Origin: Psoroptes ovis
Taxonomy: Eukaryota; Arthropoda; Arachnida; Sarcoptiformes; Psoroptidae
Assembly: GCA_002943765.1 (NCBI GenBank)
Contig: PQWQ01000001.1
Coordinates: forward strand, 62,001 to 126,000
DNA: 64,000 bases
Reading direction: 5' to 3'
Within the stretch, counting starts at the first letter, position 1. Every line of letters begins with the position of its first letter. The translations under genes were made by a program, and so were the position numbers. The notes under the pieces were generated by a model. The model did not search any database. It was not told where the DNA came from and saw only the letters and a list, made by a program, of their open reading frames with translations. This document shows positions 35,010 through 43,488 of this stretch, piece after piece.

Positions 35010-36960
35010 ATGTATAATGGTATTGGTTTACAAACCGCACGTGGAAGCGGTACCAATGGTTATGTTCAACGTAATTTAAGTTTTGTCCATATATCAAAAC
35101 CAAAAATTGATTATAAAACTGAAGATGATCTGAGAAAATTTGAATCCGAATATTGTAAACAACCAAATGAAGAAATTCTCGAGCATCATCGTAAACGAAA
35201 AATTGAAGTAAAATGTTTAGAATTGGAAGAAAAACTAGAAAAGAAAGGGTAAGTATTTTTATTCATTAAATAATCTATCCATTCTTGAACTGATAAAATT
35301 CAAATCATCCATAGATTAAGTGAAGAAGAAATACAAAAACAAGTGGACGAATATCGCCAAGAATTGCAGCGAAAAATGCAAAAAGCATTGGAAAATCGTC
35401 AAGAATTTTTAGAAGAAATACTCAATAGTAAAAAGTAAGATATTATTGATAATTTATTAACGAAAAAACATCAAATTTTTTTACATTGAAATCCATAATA
35501 TTTAAATTTAAATTGTCAAATTATTCAAATATTCTCCATGTTTTTCAATTACCAAGATAGATTATTCTTATCTTAACATTTTTTTCTATGCTAAATTTCC
35601 ATTAAACTATATAGAGTTAATGGTCGAAAATAAGCAATGGTAGAATATTCTTGTTTGATTTTTTTTTGATAGCATCCCTATATAATATGGCTAATTTACT
35701 ACTATGGCTAAAATGGCTTGAATTGATGCTCAATTCATTTTGTTGTTGTCTTTTTTTTTTTTTTTGATTTGACAAATTCGTAGCCATGAAAAAAAAATGG
35801 TTGACAATTCATATTTAATAAATTCAAATTATCTTATCTCAATCATACACTTGATTTGTTCGCCATAAAAGATAATTTGCTTCATTTATCCATTAGTTTA
35901 TTCCAAATTATAATATGAAAAAATTCAAATAATTTTCTTTAAAATAAAAAATGGCACCAATCTTGTTGGTATAAAAGCCATATCATTTTGCTGAACATAT
36001 CTTCAGTGCCTTACTTACTTGTCTTCCACCAAATGGATTAAGTTAAATTGTCTTCCAGCCAAAAATAAAAAACTTAATTCCAAATCAACAAGATATTCAC
36101 AATGTCTTCCAATTATATTTGTCTTCCAGAGATAATTAATCAAATGTAGAAAAATAATGGAAAATTCTAATGAAAATAAACAAATTAAATTTACAAATAA
36201 AAATGTATCAATTAAGCCAATGATACGGCCAATTTTAGAATCATCAGCCCTTAATACGATTGATGATAGAAATCAAAATTATCGCCAACAGCAGCAACAA
36301 CAACAACAATCACATTCATTAACATATCATAGACAATCATATTGTAATCATGATCAATCATCATCATCCACAACACAATCTCTGTGTTGTCCACATCAAA
36401 TTTTATTCAATGCATTCACTAATCATTTAATACCATTTCAATATTGTTTTCATAATCAAAATAGCAATAATAGTTTTAATAATCACATTAATAATATCAA
36501 TAATAAACAATTAGATCGATCATCATCATCATCATCATCATTGAATCAAATAAAACCATTAAGTTCAGCAGCAAAACGTCGTATTCGACGTAAACGTAAT
36601 CAAATCAAAAGATTTGAAGCAATATTGACAGCTACAGCAGCTGCTACTGCTGTATCAATATTAGGCAATCATCATCATCATCATCATAATTATTATCATA
36701 ATCATAATCATCATAATAATAATAATAATGATAATAATCATAATTTATTAAGCTATAATCATTTAAATGGTAGAAAATATAATTTTGATTTGAAAACTGT
36801 CAATAACAATAATGATGATGATGATAATGATGACGATAATGATGATAATAGTAGAGATAATAATAATAATAATAATAATAATAAAATTAGATTCATAAAT
36901 ACAAATTATTTAAAAAATTATAAACAAAAAAATTTAAATAATATTTCTAATATTAATTCT

Positions 36961-37002
<42 letters not shown>

Positions 37003-39144
37003 CATTCTATTTATAATTGTAAAAATGCTTCTTCCTCATTTAAGATCAAAAGTTGTTTAAGGTATGTATATAATGATTGTTTCAATAAATAAATAAATGG
37101 ATAAATATTTAAGTATTAATCAATATTTATTGTTGTATGATGAATGTTCATATATTTTTAAAAGCGTTTGTTTTAATCATTGATTGAATTTAAATTTTTC
37201 ATTTTTTCATTGTAATGACATCTTTTGTTTTTCTTTTCATTTTATTTTTTTCAAAATTTAGTGTAAGAGAAACACATCAATTAGCCGAATTGAATCGTAG
37301 CCGAAATGATAAATTGAAATCAGCATTAGGTATTAGTGAAAATTTTGTCGCCGGTTCATCAATGGATTTGATTCGAAAAGCAAAAGATGAACAAGCTGAA
37401 AAAGAAAAATTATTAAAAGCCAATAAAGACATGATACAAGAATCGATTCGACAACAAAATGAATTGAAAATCGATGAAGATGATTCAGAAAAGAATAGAA
37501 ATCTTAAAGAGTTAAAGAAGAGAAAAATCAAAGAAGATACGAGTTCAGATGATGATTCAAGTGATGATGAATCTTCATCCAGTTCACCTTCATCATCATC
37601 ATCATCCGCATCGTCATCAGGTTCATCTGAAAATAGTTCTGATTCGGACGATAGTTCATCGGAAGAATCATCATCATCATCATCGGATTCAGAATCTGAA
37701 AACACAAATAGTAGTGGCAGTGGAAGTGATTCAGATTCATCTCAAGATTCTTATCGTAAGCATTCTAATTCGAGATCGGAAAATGATCGCAAAAATCATG
37801 ATAAACATTCGAAAGCTGAACGCTATCACCGAAAACGACATTCCCCACCACGAAGATCTAGATCAGTATCGAAAAGTCGTGGTAAACGACGATCATCTTA
37901 TGATGAAAATCATGATGATCATTTTCATCGACATCATGACCGATCAAATCGCCGTAAAGTTTCAATTTCGCCCCGAAGAAATTCACCATCACCGATTATC
38001 GATCCTCGTAAAGATGATAAATCTCCCGAAAGAAATCCTCATCATAGATCCTCTTCAAGTAGCCGTGTCAAGTCTATTGTTTCGGTTGCAAGCGGTCATC
38101 ATAGAAATGATAGACATGGAAAATCATCGCCATCATCACATCGTCGTCATCATCATCATACTCATAAAAGACATTCAAAATCACGATCAAAAAGTCCAGG
38201 TTCAAGACGAATTCATTCAAGACGATCATCACGACATTCGAAAAGTCGTTCACCATCCCCATCGCCGTCATCGTCATCATCAGCAGTATCATATTCAGGT
38301 GATGAATCTGATCATGAATATCCTCGTAATTCGTTGCGTAGAAAACAGCTTAAACGTTCAAGATCAAACTCAGCATACAGCGATAATGATGATGATGATA
38401 ATATTCGTAGCAAAAAACATCGAAAGTAAATTCAAATTCAAATAATCTTAAATTTCAAATTTCAAAATTCAATTTTTTCTCACAGATATTCACGATCTCG
38501 AAGTCCATCGATACCTAAACGTAAAGGTTCACCAAGTTTTTTGGAAAAACGTCGTATAACAAGGTATCATTGATGATGATGATGATGACCAATGTAGATG
38601 CAGATTATATTTTTGAATGAATGATTATCATTTATGAATTTCAAATTTATTTTGATTTTTTCAATTTTTCATCATCAATATCATCGTGCGCACAATCCTC
38701 ATCCATTGTTTGCTTGAATTTTTTTTTTCGGTTTACACTCATTGTCAAAAAAAACCTTAATTTCAATTTGAATCGATTAAAACATTTATTTTTTTTTATT
38801 TTTGTTTATTTGATTTTTGATTTATTTTTGCACCTTGTTTTATTCAAAAATTTATTTCAATTATTTTCGTAGTTCGTAGAATGTTTTCATTTTCAAAATG
38901 ATCAAAAAATTAATTCCTTTAATTTTTTCATAATTAAACATTGTTTGTACAAAGTGCACGTAAACGACCAGTACCATATCGTCGTAATGGATCGTCAACA
39001 TCATTGTCAATGCCACCGACAACAGCAACAGCTTTAACATTAACAGCTGATAATAAAGCTTCAACAACAGTCGATAATCAACGGCAACAACAAAATGATG
39101 CTAATAAAATTTTCAATCTATCACCACCGCTTCGTTATCGTTGA
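35010..39144 (+). CDS. Srrm234: SRRM2/3/4-type serine/arginine repetitive splicing factor (cwf21 plus eMIC-like C-terminus)
   Basis: Spliceosome-associated SR-related protein. Exons 35010-35248, 35315-35434, 37262-38425, 38486-38563, 38955-39144; phases fit, 596 aa. The N-terminus MYNGIGLQTARGSGTNGYVQ is the near-invariant start of SRRM2/Cwc21, followed by the cwf21 helix (KCLELEEKLEKKGLSEEEIQ). Exon 3 begins with VRETHQLAELN, also conserved in SRRM2, then Glu/Ser-rich and long RS/His-rich stretches. The last two exons encode SPSFLEKRRITSARKRPVPY, which I recognise as the core of the eMIC (enhancer of microexons) domain of SRRM3/4 and fly Srrm234. The fold of the upstream start at MYNGIG is decisive. 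A retained last intron would stop after RRITRYH and remove eMIC. AATAAA at 39164 follows the stop. Confidence 0.92.
36020..36128 (+). repeat. Four copies of TGTCTTCCA in 109 bp
   Basis: Copies at 36020, 36049, 36103 and 36120, directly upstream of the optional SRRM exon. The pyrimidine-rich word ends in an AG in two copies (TTCCAG), so it could act as splice acceptors or as a protein-binding site cluster. Confidence 0.6.
36150..37061 (+). CDS. Possible alternative exon of the SRRM gene (low-complexity, own ATG at 36157)
   Basis: This open reading frame lies inside the 1.8-kb intron between exons 35315-35434 and 37262-38425. It starts MENSNENKQIKFTNKN, contains Gln, Ser, His and Asn runs and a basic AAKRRIRRKRNQIKRF patch, and meets a good donor (AAG then GTATGT) at 37062 in phase 2, matching acceptor 37261. 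Used as a first exon from ATG 36157 it would give 778 aa with the RS and eMIC regions but no cwf21. Used as a cassette from a weak acceptor AG 36148-36149 it is 912 nt and symmetric. Unspliced, the frame stops just past 37090, so a nested small gene is a third option. No homology recognised. Confidence 0.45.
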
Positions 39145-39163
39145 TCGATTGATTGATTGATCA

Positions 39164-39169
39164 AATAAA
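39164..39169 (+). terminator. Poly(A) signal candidate, SRRM gene
   Basis: AATAAA 20 nt after the stop codon, in the 188-bp gap before the stop of the convergent TYW1. Confidence 0.5.
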
Positions 39170-39332
39170 TTAATTAGCTTTAATTTTAGATAATTCATTG
39201 AATTAATAATTAATTATTTCAAATATTTGATTAACCATCCAAAAATATTATATTCACAATAATTGCATCTTGCTATCAAGGTATTTTGCTTTCTAGACCA
39301 ATATAATCAATAAATAAATGATATTCAAACAA

Positions 39333-41531
39333 TCATTTTTCAACCATTTCATATGTATGATTACGTTTTTTTCGAAATCTTTTATCATTAGGATTAAAAC
39401 CTTGTTCACTTGAACCATATTGTGCCCATTTTGGAGTTGGTGCTAAATATTCAATTGATTGAAATGTTTTCCGACCATCGGTTCGATAATATTCTTGTAT
39501 TAATTGATTAAATTTATCATAATCGATCCATGTATGCCATTGATTATTTTGGTAGAATTTACGACGTGCTAATAATAAACAATTTGAATGTTCATGTTCA
39601 CATGCAAGATCAAATATTTCATCATCTAACGCATACATAAATCTCTCTATTCCAGATAAACTTAGAAATTTCTGTTTTATCAATACATTGATTTTAGCCA
39701 TCAAATCTTGACCAAACTTCACCACTTCACTATGCCAAGGTACATTTTTCATTGTTAAATTTGATTCAGTCATACTCGTACCACAATAAGTAACGCCTTT
39801 GATTTCGATGAAATCTGGATTACCAAGCATAACTAATTGGGCATAGCCATCAATTTCATCTGAATTCCATGATTTGACCAATGTCAAACGATAAACTGTT
39901 CGTTGTCCTTTAGCATCAAGTGATCGAAGACTTTCAAGAAAACGTTCCCAAAAATCACTGAATAATGGTCTATCAATTTTTTTCAACGATGCTTTTGATG
40001 ATGCATCAACCGATACATAAAGTTGTGTAACAGGATCTAATTTTTTGATCGCATTTGGAAACTGTGCATTGGTTACTAAAAATGTTGAAATATTTTGTGA
40101 ATGAAGTAAACGTATGAATCGATTAATTTCAGGATACATTATCGGTTCACCGACTAATGATAATGCACAATGTCTAACAGTCATTGCTTCATCGATTCGT
40201 TCTGGTATCACACCTGGAACACTATTATATTGTTTAATCATGGCACGATGGGCTTCAATTGATTTTTCAAATATCATTTCAGGATTATCCATGTTCCATT
40301 TCCATTCGGTACCGACCGGATTCGTATGATGTCGCCAACAAAATACACATTTATTGGCACATGCTAAACTTGGTGTAGCTTCCATGCAACGATGACTTTC
40401 GATACCATAGAATGTATATTTATAACAGCCACCACGTCCACGTAGCATGGATTTTGTCCAACGACAAAGCTTAACACCTGAATGTGAACCAATCAATTTA
40501 TAACCTTGTTTGGTCAATTCTTTTCGTAAATTAGGTGTTAACATATCTTTTGTTAGCTGAGTTTTAAATTGTTTTGATTTTTTTGCATTCAACATAGGAT
40601 TCATTACAATATCTTCGAGATCAATCACAGTTTGGTTATCATTTTTACAAAAATTACCATCATTTTCTTCAGCCCAATCCTCATCATATTCATCTTGGTC
40701 GTCGTCGTCATCATCATCATCATCATTACCAAATGTAGCCATATTAGAAAAATTAGTGTATTCAGATGAATTATCAGAACAACATGTTCGATCTTGATCC
40801 AATAAAGCGGGAAGAATTTTATCATACCACACTTGAAATTGATCGTCCAGTGATTCAATTGCGGAACGATCCAATACACTTGTTTTATATAAACAATTAC
40901 AATTCAATTTTTTCAATGCTTTTGTCAGCTTAAATGAACATGAACAAAAATCATCACCATACATTGAATCACCGATACCGAGAATCATAAAATTTAATTT
41001 ATCAAATGTTTTTGAAAAACGAAAATCATTTGAAATATCCAAAATATATTGATAAAACCAACGTGCATTATCAGGTGGCTCACCATTCGTATATGTTGGC
41101 ATAATTATCACTAAATAATTGCCTTCATTTGAATCTGATAATAATTGATCTTCAGGATCATAAATATCGGTACATAGGCAATCGATTGATGTGAACTTTT
41201 GTTTAATTGAATTGTTAGCCAATAATAGTTGCTGTAATTTTTTCGATAAACGTCGACCACTGCCAGTTGTTGTACCGTACAATATTTTCAATTTTTTCTT
41301 CTTTCTTTCATTGTCTTGTTGTGATTGTTGTTTTGAACATTTACAATTGCTTTTTTTACACTTTTTTGAATCTTTTAATTTAAGATTTCCATTATTATTT
41401 TGATTCTTGAATTTATGATAAAAAGACGATGTCACCAATAATGTGAGACCAATAGCGATTGTTGATACTGTTGTCAATTTTTTATTATTACTGACAAAAT
41501 TCCATAAAGTTGTCAAGATTTTCGAATGCAT
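39333..41531 (-). CDS. TYW1: tRNA 4-demethylwyosine synthase, radical SAM
   Basis: Makes the tricyclic imG-14 core of wybutosine at position 37 of tRNA-Phe from 1-methylguanosine and pyruvate. A single uninterrupted 732-codon frame, near the human length. Order: a short hydrophobic segment near residues 18-38 (VSTIAIGLTLLVTSS), as in other animal TYW1 anchors; a flavodoxin-like FMN domain with LKILYGTTTGSGRRLS and PTYTNGEPPDNARWF; an acidic linker; the radical-SAM domain with the CxxxCxxC cluster site CANKCVFCWRH near residue 390, GEPIMYPEINRFIRLLH and SVDASSKASLKKIDRP; then a TYW1 C-terminal region ending in WAQYGSSEQGFNPND. All three cluster cysteines are present. No introns, unlike its neighbours. 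Confidence 0.97.
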   Translation of the reverse strand: MHSKILTTLWNFVSNNKKLTTVSTIAIGLTLLVTSSFYHKFKNQNNNGNLKLKDSKKCKKSNCKCSKQQSQQDNERKKKKLKILYGTTTGSGRRLSKKLQQLLLANNSIKQKFTSIDCLCTDIYDPEDQLLSDSNEGNYLVIIMPTYTNGEPPDNARWFYQYILDISNDFRFSKTFDKLNFMILGIGDSMYGDDFCSCSFKLTKALKKLNCNCLYKTSVLDRSAIESLDDQFQVWYDKILPALLDQDRTCCSDNSSEYTNFSNMATFGNDDDDDDDDDQDEYDEDWAEENDGNFCKNDNQTVIDLEDIVMNPMLNAKKSKQFKTQLTKDMLTPNLRKELTKQGYKLIGSHSGVKLCRWTKSMLRGRGGCYKYTFYGIESHRCMEATPSLACANKCVFCWRHHTNPVGTEWKWNMDNPEMIFEKSIEAHRAMIKQYNSVPGVIPERIDEAMTVRHCALSLVGEPIMYPEINRFIRLLHSQNISTFLVTNAQFPNAIKKLDPVTQLYVSVDASSKASLKKIDRPLFSDFWERFLESLRSLDAKGQRTVYRLTLVKSWNSDEIDGYAQLVMLGNPDFIEIKGVTYCGTSMTESNLTMKNVPWHSEVVKFGQDLMAKINVLIKQKFLSLSGIERFMYALDDEIFDLACEHEHSNCLLLARRKFYQNNQWHTWIDYDKFNQLIQEYYRTDGRKTFQSIEYLAPTPKWAQYGSSEQGFNPNDKRFRKKRNHTYEMVEK

Positions 41532-41840
41532 TTTATAGGTGATTATCTTGTAATTTTTTCAAATTTTTAAGAAATCAACAAAAAAAGCATGGAAATACCG
41601 AAATGAATTGCATGGTTTTATTGTTTTTATTTGGCCACGTTTGTTATGAAAGGTACACAATGATTTGTTTTTTTCACTGAAATATTTGTAAACAAAAACA
41701 AAATCAACAATTTGATCCGAAAATTCTTAAATATTTGTCATTTAAAGTTTGATTTAATTAATTTTATTTTATTAATTATCTCTAATTCTTTTTTTTCAAA
41801 TATTCCCTAGTGTCTCATTGATGAAGCAATTGAAAAAGCC
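41532..41840. promoter_or_regulatory. Putative bidirectional promoter, TYW1 / ANKLE2
   Basis: 309 bp between the divergent start codons. On the plus strand it holds an acceptor-like pyrimidine tract ending CCCTAG at 41810, so an upstream non-coding ANKLE2 exon may lie within it. Confidence 0.45.
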
Positions 41841-43451
41841 ATGATTTTTTATGCTGCATGTATACCACAAAATACACGTAAATTGATGATACCATCAAAT
41901 GGCTTCAATCCTGAACATTTCATTTCTGAAAATAAAGATGATATTTTGAAATTGATTAAACGATTCAAAAATTCTCGATTCAAATCGTTCAATGAATATG
42001 ATGAAGCATTGAAATTTGTATTGGAAGAAAACTGTGATATAATTAATGAAACATCAAACAATAATAATGATTCTACTTCAAATAATTCAAATTCGTTGCC
42101 AAAAACTGATAATAATAATTCATCAAATCAAATTGTTGAAGAATCACCACCTTTTCCATCTTTGGATATAACTGAGATCAATGTATTCAAGCGAGCTATT
42201 ACAAATAAACAAATTGATCTTGTGAAAAAATATGTCCACGATAATCCACGCTATTTGATATCAAATTATTTTGATAGTCCAACAATTATTGTTCAAGGTG
42301 CCAGATATAATTCAGTACATTTATCGATTCGAAGTCGTTGTCCAGAAATTTTAGATTTTATACTTACGACAATAAATTCATTGGATTTTGTGCAAAAAAT
42401 GAATCCAAATTTCAATAATGAATCATTAATTGAAAAACGTGATCATTTATTGGATCTTTATTTGAATACACCGGATAAAATCAATTTCGACACGCCATTA
42501 CATATGGCATGTAAATTTGTTGATTTAGAATGTATTAAAATATTGACTTCATATATGCCAATTATTGATACAGAAAAATTGAATAAACAAAACCTGTTGC
42601 CATACCAAGTTGTACAAGATAATGCAATGAAACAAACTGTATACGAGCTGATCAATTCATCTGTATTCATAACTATTACGAAATCTGTCGATAATCTAGA
42701 TAAATCCCTCACAAAATCAAATGAAATCGGTAAAAAAATTATTGAATCATCATTGAAAAGTACACCAGTGAAAGATGTGAAAATATCCGCTATTGTTGGT
42801 CCGATGACAAAAGAAAAATCGCAAAAAATGTATGAAATATTTAAAAGTCCTAAACGACTAACTCCAGAACAACGGCGTATACGTTTACAAGATCCTGAAC
42901 ATGGTTTGGAACATGTTGTTTGTGAGCTAAGCAAACAATTTGATTTGGAATATTGTGAATATTATACATTTATGGGTGAATTTGTTGATTTTTCATTGCA
43001 AAAAGATTTGAAAAAATTTAATGATTATCTTCAGCGAAAACATGATGAATTATATTTATCCAAAGCTATAGCCAAATTAAAAATCATTGATGACGATGGT
43101 GATGAATTTTTCGATGCTTTAAATGAATCGACATTGAATAGCAATGATGATAATTATGAAGATGATGATGACGAAGATAATGATATTTATTATACACCAC
43201 CATCAAGTCCGCTGAAAAACAATGAACATATGATTGAAAAAATAATGTACAAAAATTATTACATAAATGGTGAAAGAAAAGAAAAAATTGATGAAATTGT
43301 TTTCGATTCATTGAAATTGGCATTTGAAAAACATTGGCTGAATAAAATTGATGATGATAATGATCATCAATCATTGTTGGCGATTAAATCACAAATTCCA
43401 TATCTAATACATTGGTATTGTAATGTTGGACGTACAAAATTTTTTATTTGA
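41841..43451 (+). CDS. Ankle2: ANKLE2-like ankyrin-repeat protein of the nuclear envelope/ER
   Basis: In animals ANKLE2 promotes PP2A-driven dephosphorylation of BAF and nuclear envelope reassembly after mitosis. The 536-aa product starts MIFYAACIPQ, aligning with the viroplasmin-like fold of ANKLE2, and has IKRFKNSRFKSFNEYDEALKF, then NPRYLISNYFDSPTIIVQGA, ankyrin blocks (RYNSVHLSIRS and DTPLHMACKFVDLECIKIL), and the conserved C-terminal block DPEHGLEHVVCELSKQF with CEYYTFMGEFVDFSLQKDL. Human ANKLE2 is over 900 aa with an N-terminal membrane segment and a LEM domain; neither is encoded here. The frame runs open upstream to an acceptor-like AG at 41809-41810, so an upstream exon cannot be ruled out, but TYW1 begins only 309 bp away. 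Confidence 0.9.
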   Translation: MIFYAACIPQNTRKLMIPSNGFNPEHFISENKDDILKLIKRFKNSRFKSFNEYDEALKFVLEENCDIINETSNNNNDSTSNNSNSLPKTDNNNSSNQIVEESPPFPSLDITEINVFKRAITNKQIDLVKKYVHDNPRYLISNYFDSPTIIVQGARYNSVHLSIRSRCPEILDFILTTINSLDFVQKMNPNFNNESLIEKRDHLLDLYLNTPDKINFDTPLHMACKFVDLECIKILTSYMPIIDTEKLNKQNLLPYQVVQDNAMKQTVYELINSSVFITITKSVDNLDKSLTKSNEIGKKIIESSLKSTPVKDVKISAIVGPMTKEKSQKMYEIFKSPKRLTPEQRRIRLQDPEHGLEHVVCELSKQFDLEYCEYYTFMGEFVDFSLQKDLKKFNDYLQRKHDELYLSKAIAKLKIIDDDGDEFFDALNESTLNSNDDNYEDDDDEDNDIYYTPPSSPLKNNEHMIEKIMYKNYYINGERKEKIDEIVFDSLKLAFEKHWLNKIDDDNDHQSLLAIKSQIPYLIHWYCNVGRTKFFI

Positions 43452-43482
43452 CAAAAAACATATGGACAAATGTACAAAAAAA

Positions 43483-43488
43483 AATAAA
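43483..43488 (+). terminator. Poly(A) signal candidate, ANKLE2
   Basis: AATAAA about 32 nt after the ANKLE2 stop codon. Confidence 0.55.

Noticed and set aside
37549..38445. 298-codon His/Ile-rich frame overlapping the SRRM RS region
   Set aside because: Second-frame shadow of the Ser/Asp/Arg repeat codons; the SRRM frame has conserved motifs.
41602..41654. Hydrophobic short frame (MNCMVLLLFLFGHVC) as a leader exon of ANKLE2
   Set aside because: Its donor is weak and its phase does not match the ANKLE2 frame at acceptor 41810, so it cannot supply the membrane segment as it stands.
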